A DNA stretch of 53,757 bases, taken from assembly GCA_004292955.1 (NCBI GenBank), contig RDXX01000063.1, positions 1-53,757 on the forward strand, read 5' to 3'. Every line of letters begins with the position of its first letter. Position 1 is the first letter of the stretch. Made by a program: the position numbers and the translations under genes. This DNA comes from Oscillatoriales cyanobacterium. Lineage in GTDB: Bacteria > Cyanobacteriota > Cyanobacteriia > Cyanobacteriales > Microcoleaceae. This document shows, piece by piece, positions 8,000 through 16,197 of the stretch. Below the pieces are notes generated by a model. The model was given only the letters and a program-made list of their open reading frames with translations, did no database searches and was not told the DNA's origin.

Positions 8000-9915
8000 G
8001 ATCGCTTATCAACCGCCGCTAGCAATCGCAGATTTCCGTCTTGAATCTGCACCGCTTTTACGGTTCCCACAGCGACTCTTTGTTGACCGTTAGCCATCGC
8101 TACTTCTATCTTAATCTTGGGGTCAGCCTGCAAGCCCAGGCGCCCCCACAACCATTTGATTTGAGTAGCAGGAAAAGAGCGGACTTCTACATCGGCAAAG
8201 GGCGGATTAACCCAGCGGGTTCCGTCGTAAAAACTGGCTACTTGTACCTGATACCAAACTTGTTCTCCGGTCAATTTTAACTCGTTTTTCGCTTCTGGTT
8301 CCAGCCACTCAGCGGGATTAATACTGCTAATTAAAGTAGCAGAACCCATAATTTGACTTTTGTGGTATTCTAAACTTTCAGCCACAGAAATTGCTTCCTC
8401 AAGTTTATTGACCAAATTGCGAATTCTAGTTCGAGTTTCGCTGTCAGTATCTGGTTGCTGGTCGAGCCAATTCATCGCCTCGCGAGTTCCGTCTTGAGAG
8501 GCTACAATCAGGGTACCCCAAGCTTTGACATCGGCGTCAGCCGCGTTGACTCTCAAGGCGGCGTCTACGCGGTTCATGATCCGCCCGCCTTCATTTTTGA
8601 GGGTGGTGGCAATTTCGTGAGTGTTGCTGGGATCGGCTTCAAATACTTGCAAAGCTTGACTCCAGCGGCCGTCTATCAATTCTGCGAGAACTTGTTGGCT
8701 GGGACTGGCCCAAGATGCGATCGCCTGAGCACGAGTAATTTTAGCATGAAATTCGATCGTCTCTAGTTGAGCTTGGGCGACTGCGGGCCAATTCTGACCG
8801 GCTTTGGCTTTAGCTGAACGCATGACATTTAATCCGGGAGACCAAAGTCCGCTTTTTGCCAGTCGCAGCCCATTTTTATAAGTCTGGTCATTGAAGGCAA
8901 ATTCTTCTAAGGAAATCGCGGTTAATTGAACTGGGTTCGGGATAAATTTGCGCGAACCAATTTGATAAATGGTAAATTGCGGTTCTAAACCAATTGTTTG
9001 GTCGATCGCCAACTGGGGGTTTTGCCCCTTAACAATTTGCTGCCAATTCGGCGCTTGTCCGGCCGCACTCGCCCAATCCAACAGCGAGATTAAATGATTT
9101 TGACTGGGGTTGTAGCGAACGACTTGTCCGTAGGGAATTTTCTTGTCGCCCCGCACGAGTTTACCGCTGACATTAAACCAAATGCCCAATTCGGGGGGCT
9201 TGCCGTCAAAGCGGCGCAGTTCTGTTAGCGGTAGCGACTGATTTGAGGCTTGATTGTTGGATCCAGAGTCATCCAAAGAAGCAATGACAAAAGATTCCGC
9301 CGGGCCTTCTATATTCACAGAACTTGCTAGCTGAAAATACTGTACGGTATCGGAATCGCGATCGGGAAGTTGCACCCGCTTGTACACGCGAAGTTCGACA
9401 ATTTGACGGCAAGGATTTTTGCAAACTGTAGAAGCATTAACTGTTCTTTCCACCATCACCGGCAACAGCAAATCGGAAATAGAATTATCTGCGGATTTCT
9501 CAACAGGAAGCGGTAGGGGTTCGCCGGTGATGAATCCCAATTTGCGGATGCTGGCTTTGATTTGATCGAGAGTTTGGATGGTATCTCTGCTACCTGTAGG
9601 CAGGCGCGACCATCCGGGTACAAACTGAGATATCAATCTGTTCCCGTTGGGATCGACAATTAGCTGGTAACTCAGCCAAGCGCCACCTCCCATCAAAGCT
9701 GCACAGCCGCACAAGACGCTGAGGGCTGTCAAATTAGCTACCAGTCTTTTCCAAGGATATCTGACAGGAGTTGGGGAACCAGGTATGGGAAGCTGGGACT
9801 CTTGAAGTTTTTTGGCGCGTCGGTTTTGGCGGCGGCGTCTTGTCGGAGAAGGAGTAACTTTGCGATTTTCTGGGGGTTTGGCTCGATTTTTTGAGGAGTT
9901 TATTTTGTGTTCCAT
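7996..9915 (-). CDS. Conserved cyanobacterial membrane-anchored protein, unknown function
   Basis: 639 residues. The N-terminal 50 residues are basic and proline-rich (SPTRRRRQNRRAKK), followed by a single transmembrane helix at about 58-87 (LTALSVLCGCAALMGGGAWL), suggesting N-in topology with a large extracytoplasmic part. The soluble region has two conserved Cys (VCKNPCRQIVEL) and repeated alpha-helical stretches around 350-520 that could be TPR-like. No catalytic motif is recognised. The gene ends in a heptamer array that supplies its stop codon. It is 38 bp downstream of the glycosyltransferase gene on the same strand, so the two may be cotranscribed. Confidence 0.75.
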   Translation of the reverse strand: MEHKINSSKNRAKPPENRKVTPSPTRRRRQNRRAKKLQESQLPIPGSPTPVRYPWKRLVANLTALSVLCGCAALMGGGAWLSYQLIVDPNGNRLISQFVPGWSRLPTGSRDTIQTLDQIKASIRKLGFITGEPLPLPVEKSADNSISDLLLPVMVERTVNASTVCKNPCRQIVELRVYKRVQLPDRDSDTVQYFQLASSVNIEGPAESFVIASLDDSGSNNQASNQSLPLTELRRFDGKPPELGIWFNVSGKLVRGDKKIPYGQVVRYNPSQNHLISLLDWASAAGQAPNWQQIVKGQNPQLAIDQTIGLEPQFTIYQIGSRKFIPNPVQLTAISLEEFAFNDQTYKNGLRLAKSGLWSPGLNVMRSAKAKAGQNWPAVAQAQLETIEFHAKITRAQAIASWASPSQQVLAELIDGRWSQALQVFEADPSNTHEIATTLKNEGGRIMNRVDAALRVNAADADVKAWGTLIVASQDGTREAMNWLDQQPDTDSETRTRIRNLVNKLEEAISVAESLEYHKSQIMGSATLISSINPAEWLEPEAKNELKLTGEQVWYQVQVASFYDGTRWVNPPFADVEVRSFPATQIKWLWGRLGLQADPKIKIEVAMANGQQRVAVGTVKAVQIQDGNLRLLAAVDKRS

Positions 9916-9953
9916 CGTCGAAATTTTAGAATTTAGATTTTAGAATTTAGAGT

Positions 9954-11339
9954 TTAAATTTGGAATAGCCGATCGTACTGCCGACCTATGATATCCCAGG
10001 TATATTGGCTTTCAACGAGCGATCGGGCCCTCAGAGAGAGTTCCTGTCTTAGCTGATAATTTTCAAACAAACTGGTAATCGCCTCAACATACTCCTGAAC
10101 TTCGTTTGCCCGCAAGGCCCTTGTCGGGGAAGGCCCGCCACCGACGGTTAAACCCTCCAAACCTCGATCGCTAGCAACTACAGGCGTTCCAGCCGCCATC
10201 GCCTCCAAAGTTTTATTTTTAATTCCAAAACCAATCCGCATCGGCACCACACAAACAGCAGCCTGATGCAAATATTCTGCCACCCTTTGCACCCTGCCTA
10301 CTACTTGAATTCCCGGAAGTTTCCCCAAGGCGAGGACTTCGGGAACTGGCGAGGTGCCGACTAGGGTGAGGGTAGCATCGGGATACCGCTGCTGCAACTT
10401 TGGGAGTACCTGCAAACTGAGAAACCTGGCCGCGTCTATATTGGGCAAATTGTTCATGGCGCCTGCAAAGATTAAGGTGTGTCCTCCTGGATCGATCGAC
10501 CGATAGGGAAATTCTGCCAAATCCACGCCGTTAGGAATCACATCAATGGGAGGGACAAAAAAATCTGCTTTCCCTCCGAGGCTGCCAGAGGACAGCAATT
10601 CTAGCAGTTGCTGCTTGTCTGTGGATGTGGTGGCGACAATACGGGAGAATTTGGTACAGTAACGTTTTTCGTAGCGGGCGAGTAGCGGTAAATTTAGTCG
10701 ATCGCGCAGGGGTTTTTGGGAAGTCCCGGTGGCTAACATTTCCCTGCAAGTTCCCCAAACGGAACTGTGAATATTTGCAACTGTTAGCAGTTTTTGCCGC
10801 CATTCTGGACGCACATAAATCTCGTTAACGCTGTGCTCGCAGGTAACAGCATCACATTTGCCTGCTATGACTAAATTGTCTGCCCAATTTTGCATTGCTT
10901 GAGAGTAGCTGGAGATTACGTTCGGAGGCGTCCCGGATAACAAAAATTGACTAAATCTGTGGAATTTTCCTATTATTTCGTTCATTTTCTCATCAATCCC
11001 CCCCTTGTTAAGGGGGGGAGGAAAGAACCCCCCCTCAGTAGTCTCCTTGTTAAGGGGGGGAGGAAAGAACCCCCCCTCAGTAGTCTCCTGATTGAGTCTT
11101 AGCCCCCCCTTAGCAAGGGGGGGTTGGGGGGGTGTCTGCGGGTGGAGGAAAACTGCTAATTGTGTAACTTGTTGCCTCAATGCGTCGATTTGTGAGTCAG
11201 TGACATCTGGCGATCGCACAGTACCAAGAATTACATCATGCCGCCGGCTCAAGTATTGCAACAAATTAAATGTCCTTACCTGAGTTCCGCCGCGGCTTGG
11301 CGGATAGGGAAAAGTTGAAGAAAGCATCAAAATTCGCAT
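9954..11339 (-). CDS. GT4-type glycosyltransferase with an in-frame repeat insertion
   Basis: A GT-B fold glycosyltransferase of 461 residues. The start is set at ATG 11339 because MRILMLSSTFPYPPSRGGTQ is the family-typical N-terminus; the frame stays open 56 codons further, but that extension is not family-like. The C-terminal nucleotide-sugar domain has NGVDLAEFPY, IFAGAMNNLPNIDAA, IKNKTLEAMAAGTPVVASD and DRGLEG, a classic GT4 donor site. Residues about 68-114 are not family sequence: they are a translated CCCCCCTT/AAGGGGGG palindromic repeat (10996-11137), including an exact 14-residue tandem duplication. The insertion lies in the N-terminal acceptor domain and keeps the frame. Likely role in surface polysaccharide synthesis; substrate unknown. 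Confidence 0.9.
   Translation of the reverse strand: MRILMLSSTFPYPPSRGGTQVRTFNLLQYLSRRHDVILGTVRSPDVTDSQIDALRQQVTQLAVFLHPQTPPQPPLAKGGLRLNQETTEGGFFPPPLNKETTEGGFFPPPLNKGGIDEKMNEIIGKFHRFSQFLLSGTPPNVISSYSQAMQNWADNLVIAGKCDAVTCEHSVNEIYVRPEWRQKLLTVANIHSSVWGTCREMLATGTSQKPLRDRLNLPLLARYEKRYCTKFSRIVATTSTDKQQLLELLSSGSLGGKADFFVPPIDVIPNGVDLAEFPYRSIDPGGHTLIFAGAMNNLPNIDAARFLSLQVLPKLQQRYPDATLTLVGTSPVPEVLALGKLPGIQVVGRVQRVAEYLHQAAVCVVPMRIGFGIKNKTLEAMAAGTPVVASDRGLEGLTVGGGPSPTRALRANEVQEYVEAITSLFENYQLRQELSLRARSLVESQYTWDIIGRQYDRLFQI
10996..11137. repeat. Coding-embedded palindromic repeat (CCCCCCCTTGTTAAGGGGGGG)
   Basis: Three copies of a C-run/G-run palindrome lie inside the glycosyltransferase frame. The segment 11004-11045 is repeated exactly as 11046-11087 (42 bp, 14 codons). 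The whole insert preserves the reading frame and encodes peptides such as PPPLNK and PPLAKGG. Confidence 0.9.
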
Positions 11340-11415
11340 GGGATGTTGAATAAATAAAGTTGCCACTGTCACGATAAAATTGATTGATAAAACCTGTTTA
11401 ACAATCCTCCCACCT

Positions 11416-11886
11416 ATGGATGAATTATCTGTTAAGGCGCTGCTCGAAGATTTGAAAAAGTCTGACGAAAGCGTGCGCGATCGGGCTACTACAGAACTCT
11501 GGCGCACTTGGTTTAACCAGAAGGGTGACTACGGGATGCAAGTTCTCAGGCGATCGCAAGTTTCCCTAGATGCAGGAGATGTTCGGCACGCTTTGGATTT
11601 GCTGACAAAACTGATTGCGGAAGCGCCGGATTTTGCTGAAGCTTGGAACCGGCGCGCCGTACTTCACTATACCCAAGGCAATTATCAAAGGTCGATCAAA
11701 GACTGCGAAACAGTCCTTCAACTAAATCCGGTGCATTTTGGGGCGTTGCACGGTCTGGGTTTGTGCTACGCTGCCCTGGGAGAATACAGAAGTGCTATTC
11801 GAGCTTTTCGTCGCGCTTTGGAAATTCAACCTTTTGCATTGGTGAATCAAAAGTTAATTCTGGAATGTACAGCTCGTTTAAATTAA
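11416..11886 (+). CDS. TPR-repeat protein
   Basis: 156 residues from ATG 11416 (MDELSVKALLEDL). The C-terminal 100 residues hold about two and a half tetratricopeptide repeats: AEAWNRRAVLHYTQGNYQRS, LQLNPVHFGALHGLGLCYAA and YRSAIRAFRRALEIQP. The N-terminus is an acidic helical cap with TELWRTWFNQKG. Likely a protein-protein interaction scaffold of the kind common in cyanobacteria. It diverges from the glycosyltransferase gene with 76 bp between starts. A heptamer array begins three bases after its stop. Confidence 0.85.
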   Translation: MDELSVKALLEDLKKSDESVRDRATTELWRTWFNQKGDYGMQVLRRSQVSLDAGDVRHALDLLTKLIAEAPDFAEAWNRRAVLHYTQGNYQRSIKDCETVLQLNPVHFGALHGLGLCYAALGEYRSAIRAFRRALEIQPFALVNQKLILECTARLN

Positions 11887-11888
11887 AA

Positions 11889-11938
11889 GACATAGGGCAT
11901 AGGGCATTGGGCATTGGGCATAGGGCATAGGGCATAGG
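11889..11938. repeat. Heptamer array (GGGCATA/GGGCATT)n
   Basis: About seven units of GGGCATA or GGGCATT. The same family recurs near 27790-27830, 29197-29231 and 33825-33851. Confidence 0.85.
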
Positions 11939-11998
11939 TGGTTTCTTTCCCTGAACTCAATTGCGAATTTTTTTCGCAATCTCAATCCCAAATCTAAA

Positions 11999-12985
11999 AT
12001 GGTTTTAATGCCGAAAATTAGTGTTTGCATTCCTACTTGCAATCGAGTGCATTTGCTGGCTAGTGCGATCGCCAGCGTGCTAGATCAAACTTATACAGAT
12101 TTTGAGTTAATTGTCTGCGATGACGGTTCGACGGACACGACTGCGCTGTTGATGTCGGAATTTGTCGTAGCTTGCGGGGCTCCCAGCCATCGCCCGATTC
12201 GCTACATTCGGCACCCGCAGAATATCGGCAAAAGTAATAATATGCGATCGGGCTTTGCGGCGGCTAGGGGCGAATATTTTATCAAGTTTGACGATGACGA
12301 TCGCCTGAGCGCGCAATTTCTAGAGCGGACATCTGCTATTTTGGATAAAAACCCCAACATAGATTTTGTCAGTACCGACCACTGGGTCATTGATCTCAAC
12401 AACAACATTGACGAAAACCAGACACAACTGAATTCGCAGCGGTGGGGCCGCACCGAGTTGTCGGCGGGAATTATTGAAGATTTACTCCCTACAGTTTTTC
12501 TGAGGCAAAGTTTGCAAATAGGCGCAACTTTGTTTCGGCGCCGCGCGCTGGAAACAGTCGGATTTCTGCGGCCCAATTGGCAAAATTGCGAAGATAACGA
12601 TTTGTTTGTGAGACTTGCGCTTGCGGGCAAAAAGTGCTATTACTTGCCCGAGCTGTTGATGGAGTATCGATTTCACGCAGGACAGCAAGGATGCGATCGG
12701 GCAATTCCCTATTTGAGCGATAAATTGCGCTATTTGACCAGTTACGAATTTGATTCCGAGAAGTTGGAAACAGTCAGGCTCAAGAGGATTGCAGAAACTC
12801 AATTAGCGCTTGGTTTGCGGTTAATTGAGGTGGGTGAAACTGCAAAAGGGCGGCGGATGGTGCGAGCTGGGAAGTCGGTTTCTGAGACTAAAATGTGGGC
12901 TGCTTTGGGATTGTCGCTGCTGCCAATTGAGTGGCGGGGGAGGGCTTTTGCGGCTGTGCGGGAGTTGTTGAAACGCGAGTTGTGA
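11999..12985 (+). CDS. Family 2 glycosyltransferase
   Basis: 328 residues, GT-A fold. The N-terminal nucleotide-binding domain shows ISVCIPTCNR, LIVCDDGSTDTT, the DxD-type metal site FDDDDR, and a later NCEDNDLFVRLALAG with the acidic catalytic region. The helical C-terminus may contact the acceptor. ATG 12008 (MPKISVCIP) is an equally good start, since the upstream three codons are not conserved. Inverting-type GT2 enzymes of this size often decorate lipopolysaccharide or exopolysaccharide, which fits the GT4 gene 660 bp away. Acceptor unknown. No membrane segment. Confidence 0.9.
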   Translation: MVLMPKISVCIPTCNRVHLLASAIASVLDQTYTDFELIVCDDGSTDTTALLMSEFVVACGAPSHRPIRYIRHPQNIGKSNNMRSGFAAARGEYFIKFDDDDRLSAQFLERTSAILDKNPNIDFVSTDHWVIDLNNNIDENQTQLNSQRWGRTELSAGIIEDLLPTVFLRQSLQIGATLFRRRALETVGFLRPNWQNCEDNDLFVRLALAGKKCYYLPELLMEYRFHAGQQGCDRAIPYLSDKLRYLTSYEFDSEKLETVRLKRIAETQLALGLRLIEVGETAKGRRMVRAGKSVSETKMWAALGLSLLPIEWRGRAFAAVRELLKREL

Positions 12986-13011
12986 AGAGAGAAGATTTCG
13001 ATAGAATACCG

Positions 13012-13107
13012 GGCGGTTGAAACGGCGGTTGAAACGGCGGTTGAAACGGCGGTTGAAGCGGCGGTTGAAACGGCGGTTGAAGCGGCGGTTGAAGCGGCGG
13101 TTGAAAC
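13012..13107. repeat. Eight tandem 12-bp units (GGCGGTTGAAAC/GC)
   Basis: Eight exact or one-base-variant copies of GGCGGTTGAAAC, running into a dispersed repeat (GTCTACACA...CCTCCGCAGG). Its inverted counterpart (CCGCGGAGG...TGTGTAGACGCGGTTTCAAC) lies at 13219-13265. A plus-strand frame at 13017-13334 would encode a (RRLK)n peptide, and the minus strand a (FNRR)n peptide; neither is supported as a gene. A related copy is at 50296-50357. Confidence 0.9.
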
Positions 13108-13300
13108 CGCGTCTACACAGACAAAACCTGCCTCCGCAGGTTGAAGAGTGGGTAGTTAAAATCACATTTATGGAGACAAAATCTACCGAAAAAGCGGTTT
13201 TAATTCTTGATTTTCTTGAGTCCGCGGAGGCGGACATTGTTTGTGTAGACGCGGTTTCAACCGCCGAGTCTTTTATACTGACATTATACGAATGCGTCTT

Positions 13301-13591
13301 TCACAATACTCCTGACTCTAATTGGTCTAAATAGATAAATTCAGGAGCTTTAACTCCCGCTTCCTCTCTAATTTTAACCAGTGCAGGCGACTCAAAAAAT
13401 GCCCTGGCATCTGCTGTTGATGTCCACGCGGAGAAATGAACAATTTTGTTAGGTTCATTCTCATACTTCAAAACCTGATACGAGCGCTCGCCAGCTTCTT
13501 TTCGGATATTTGCAGCATTGTCAAATACCTTTTTCCAAGCTGCATAATTTTCGACTTCATGAATAATTAAGACATATTGTATACTAATCAA
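13301..13591 (-). CDS. ABM-like dimeric alpha/beta-barrel protein
   Basis: About 96 residues. The TTG start at 13591 is chosen because GAGGAAAATAGG just upstream is a good ribosome binding site and the open frame beyond it is not conserved. The peptide YVLIIHEVENYAAWKKVFD...SYQVLKYENEPNKIVHFSAW...FFESPALVKIREEAGV has the beta-alpha-beta pattern of antibiotic-biosynthesis-monooxygenase-like ferredoxin folds. Members of this size act as cofactor-free oxygenases or have unknown roles. It follows the toxin gene by 13 bp on the same strand and might be cotranscribed with it. Confidence 0.7.
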   Translation of the reverse strand: MISIQYVLIIHEVENYAAWKKVFDNAANIRKEAGERSYQVLKYENEPNKIVHFSAWTSTADARAFFESPALVKIREEAGVKAPEFIYLDQLESGVL

Positions 13592-13604
13592 ACCTATTTT
13601 CCTC

Positions 13605-13871
13605 TCAATACACTTGATCGTGACTACCAATATCTACAAACACAGTTTTACCATCTTCCGTAAAGTAGAATAGCACCCTTTCGTCATAATCTACGGTAAA
13701 ACTCCAAAAATCATTAAGTTTCCCCGACAGTTTGTGAGTTTTCAAAGTCGGATCAAATGGATCTATCGTGAACTGCTCTAATTTTTGCCAAAACCTTGCC
13801 TCTAAATCTGCATTGCCTTTAATACGCTTTTTGAAAGCACGTTTAAATGAAGAACTGAAACTGACTTCCAT
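13605..13871 (-). CDS. RelE/YafQ-type toxin (putative mRNA interferase)
   Basis: 88 residues with a RelE/ParE-superfamily fold: N-terminal basic helices SSSFKRAFKKRIKGNADLEARFW, then LKTHKLSGKLNDFWSFTVDYDERVLFYFTEDGKTVFVDIGSHDQVY. The KLSGxLxxxWSF, DYDxRVLF and C-terminal DIGSHDQVY text is typical of the cyanobacterial type II toxin group that pairs with short coiled-coil antitoxins. These toxins usually cleave mRNA at the ribosome. Its start is two bases after the antitoxin stop, the standard antitoxin-first order. Confidence 0.85.
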   Translation of the reverse strand: MEVSFSSSFKRAFKKRIKGNADLEARFWQKLEQFTIDPFDPTLKTHKLSGKLNDFWSFTVDYDERVLFYFTEDGKTVFVDIGSHDQVY

Positions 13872-13873
13872 GA

Positions 13874-14080
13874 TTACTCCTCTATCAGTTGTTTCAGTTC
13901 ATTGATGTTGGCAGAAAATTTCAGCAAACCTTTTTGTTGTTCGACTTGCGCCGACTTAAAATTCTCAGAGATCTCCTCACGGCGTTCTTCACGGAGATAT
14001 TGTTTCAACAATAGTTGAATTTCTTGCTTCTCATCAGCGGAAAGAATTTTTATAGCTTCAACTACATCACTGAAAGTCAT
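13874..14080 (-). CDS. Type II antitoxin partner
   Basis: 68 residues, highly charged and helical (SADEKQEIQLLLKQYLREER, then a C-terminal toxin-wrapping segment NINELKQLIEE). It has no obvious DNA-binding motif beyond the N-terminal DVVEAIKILSADEK, which resembles antitoxins found beside this toxin family in cyanobacteria. It lies directly upstream of the toxin with a two-base gap, so translation is probably coupled. Autoregulation by the complex is expected from other type II systems but no operator was identified. Confidence 0.8.
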   Translation of the reverse strand: MTFSDVVEAIKILSADEKQEIQLLLKQYLREERREEISENFKSAQVEQQKGLLKFSANINELKQLIEE

Positions 14081-14212
14081 AGTCTAAAAATCCCTATCGT
14101 GTTTATTCGATTAATCTAACATGAAAAAAGTAAACGCGGTTTCAACTGCCGAGTCTACTTCATGAACGATCGAGACATCCTGCACAGGCATAAAACCTAT
14201 TTTCCTCTAATT

Positions 14213-14929
14213 TCAAACATTCACAGAGCAACCTAAAAACTGCTCGTACCCCTCTTTAAACTTTTGCTTTCCCTGAGTCTCGATGATGCTGCCGTGAGCG
14301 ACAATCACTCGCTCAAAGTCCCAACCTAAAACCTTCTTAACTGACTCTCTCACTTTTTCTTTATCCTTTGTCGCAATTCGCTCCAGTATCGATGGACTCA
14401 AATTTTTATATCCGCCGATCGCTCTGCTCGCAAATTGTGTGATAATTGGGAAGCTCTCATCAAAGTGAAAGGCCGTGTCAGTTAAGATCAGAGTGCGGCT
14501 TGCAGCATGAAAAAATACACATTCATTGAGTGAATCAAAACCGCTTAAACTAAGGGTTCTGAATCCATCAAAAAATACATATTCTAGCCCCTTCCATAAA
14601 CTATTTGCTTCACCTTGGATGGTTCGATCGATCGCCAAATCTGGTTTTTTAGTTTCCAAACCCGGTGCAGCCCAGAATTTCGCGTTTGGGTAGAGCTTTT
14701 TGAAATTGGCTGCAAACAAATAGTGATACAGATTGGGCGCTATGATGTGGCTAACGGTTCCCAGTTCGCTAAGCTGACTGACGATTGTATTATTGACTTG
14801 AATCGGAGAAATAACGACTAACTCGCGATTGGCAAGCCGAATTACTGTCATTCTCGTGCCAACGCTGAGTCCAAAGTACCGTAACGGTTGTTCGGCAACC
14901 CAAATATCTCGATCGATTTCTCTGAGCAT
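14213..14929 (-). CDS. DUF4336 domain protein (metallo-beta-lactamase-like fold)
   Basis: 238 residues matching the DUF4336 family: MLREIDRDIWVAEQPLRYFG, MTVIRLANRELVVISPI, SHIIAPNLYHYLF, FHAASRTLILTDTAFHFD, and RVIVAHGSIIE. The overall order is that of a metallo-beta-lactamase fold, but the HxHxDH zinc motif is replaced (NLYHYLF), so hydrolase activity is doubtful. Widespread in cyanobacteria and plants, function unknown. It diverges from the phytol kinase gene. Confidence 0.8.
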   Translation of the reverse strand: MLREIDRDIWVAEQPLRYFGLSVGTRMTVIRLANRELVVISPIQVNNTIVSQLSELGTVSHIIAPNLYHYLFAANFKKLYPNAKFWAAPGLETKKPDLAIDRTIQGEANSLWKGLEYVFFDGFRTLSLSGFDSLNECVFFHAASRTLILTDTAFHFDESFPIITQFASRAIGGYKNLSPSILERIATKDKEKVRESVKKVLGWDFERVIVAHGSIIETQGKQKFKEGYEQFLGCSVNV

Positions 14930-15058
14930 CTCAAAACTTCAGCAGCTTGCGAAACAGAGTCAATTGTAGCGCTTTTTGACATCGCACCCTCAACGATCGC
15001 GATCGCGCTTTCCACTAAAGTAGTACACAGTGCCCGATCGCAGTTTTTCCTAAATATC

Positions 15059-15757
15059 GTGTTTATATTGTCTGAAATTCCGACTGTATGGTTGCAAATT
15101 TCCCTCGTGGGAGCCTGGTTGGGCGTAATTTTGCTGGTGGCTGAAGGGTTAAATCGCTTTACTGCTGTCGGTGCCGAGGTATCGCGCAAGGTGGTTCACA
15201 TCGGTACTGGAAACGTGATTTTGCTGGCTTGGTGGCTGGAAATACCCGGCTGGGTCGGGATTTCGGCGGGTTTTTTGGCTGGTGCGATCGCCCTAATTTC
15301 CTACCAAGTTCCGATTTTGCCAAGTCTGAACACTATCCACCGCAAGAGTTTCGGGACTTTTTTCTATGCTGTGAGCATCAGCGTTCTCGTCGCTTGGTTT
15401 TGGCCGCTACAACATCAAGAATACGCTGCTTTGGGCATTTTAGTGATGGCTTGGGGGGACGGATTGGCCGCTGTTATTGGGCAGAAATACGGCAAACATC
15501 TTTATCGAGTTTGGGGAATGCAGAAGAGTTGGGAAGGTTCTGCAACTATGTATTTGGTGAGTTTTGCTGTTAGCAGTTTGATTTTGCTGGCTGTGCAAGG
15601 TAATATTTGGCAAACTTGGGCTGTGTCGGCTGTTGTAGCTTTGGTTGCTGCTACTTTGGAGTCGGTGTCTAAGTTGGGAATTGACAATTTGACTGTGCCA
15701 ATCGGCAGCGGGGCGATCGCCTTTTTGCTCAATCAATTTTGGGTAATTGGTTCGTAG
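15059..15757 (+). CDS. Phytol kinase, VTE5-like
   Basis: A polytopic membrane protein of about 232 residues in the dolichol/phytol kinase family. It phosphorylates phytol freed from chlorophyll, feeding tocopherol and phylloquinone synthesis. Motifs: EVSRKVVHIGTGNVILLAWW (family signature), TIHRKSFGTFFYA, MAWGDGLAAVIGQKYGKH (the conserved WGDG nucleotide-binding segment), and SWEGSATMYL. Six to seven hydrophobic stretches are visible. The GTG at 15059 is preferred: it gives a typical short N-terminus before the first helix and avoids overlap with the divergent gene. The frame is open back to 14888, but that part is not family-like. Confidence 0.85.
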   Translation: MFILSEIPTVWLQISLVGAWLGVILLVAEGLNRFTAVGAEVSRKVVHIGTGNVILLAWWLEIPGWVGISAGFLAGAIALISYQVPILPSLNTIHRKSFGTFFYAVSISVLVAWFWPLQHQEYAALGILVMAWGDGLAAVIGQKYGKHLYRVWGMQKSWEGSATMYLVSFAVSSLILLAVQGNIWQTWAVSAVVALVAATLESVSKLGIDNLTVPIGSGAIAFLLNQFWVIGS

Positions 15758-15762
15758 TGAGG

Positions 15763-15861
15763 GGTGCATCTCAGTTTTGCAAGAAGCATTTTTTATGGTA
15801 GTGCGAGCGTCCCCGCTCGCGTGCTTGTACAAGCACGCGAGCGGGGACGCTCGCACTGTAA
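15763..15861. mobile_element. MITE-like element, second copy, with a perfect 56-bp palindrome
   Basis: Begins with GGTGCATCTCAGTTTTGCA, the terminus of the element that splits URC1. Its interior 15801-15856 is a perfect inverted repeat with no loop (GTGCGAGCGTCCCCGCTCGC outward, complementary arm back). The right terminal repeat is degraded. It starts a few bases after the phytol kinase stop and could act as a transcription terminator for it. Confidence 0.8.
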
Positions 15862-15998
15862 ATGCAGTCCTCATAAAACTCAAAACATCAACGTCATCAC
15901 TATAGCAATCCTAAATCATTTGCATAATTCTTGTAGGGTTCTTGGCTCCGTGGTTGCCCGATAGATGCAGGGCGGTTTTATTGTCGTCATACAAATTA

Positions 15999-16068
15999 GG
16001 TACGTAGTTGCGCTTGAGCGCTCTTTCCTAATATTATAATAAAGAGCGCTCAAGCGCAACTACGTACC
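15999..16068. repeat. Dispersed palindromic repeat, GGTACGTAGTTGCGCTT family
   Basis: The left arm (GGTACGTAGTTGCGCTTGAG) and right arm (CAAGCGCAACTACGTACC) are perfectly complementary at the tips and joined by AGCGCTCTTT/AAAGAGCGCT around an AT-rich loop. Confidence 0.9.
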
Positions 16069-16074
16069 TTAAAA

Positions 16075-16101
16075 CCCCAGCTAAACTTTGTTTAGCTGGG
16101 G
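16075..16101 (-). terminator. Terminator hairpin for the 49-residue minus-strand gene
   Basis: CCCCAGCTAAAC / GTTTAGCTGGGG form a 12-bp stem with a three-base loop, followed on the minus strand by TTTT. It lies about 100 bp beyond the stop of the small gene at 16198-16347. Confidence 0.75.
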
Positions 16102-16197
16102 GAAATTGAAGATATTTCAAAGTAGTTGAAAAACTTGCCGTTATTGTGTGAGACGAATGTCTTTGCCTACCTCACTAGAAATACTCCGATCGCCTTT

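Noticed and set aside
7953..8000. Short direct repeats considered as a CRISPR array
   Set aside because: Units are 7 bp without spacers; this is a heptamer microsatellite, as are all other repeat arrays in the window.
13017..13334. Plus-strand ORF encoding a KRRL repeat protein
   Set aside because: It is the translation of a 12-bp tandem repeat and a dispersed palindrome; no ribosome binding site and no family features.
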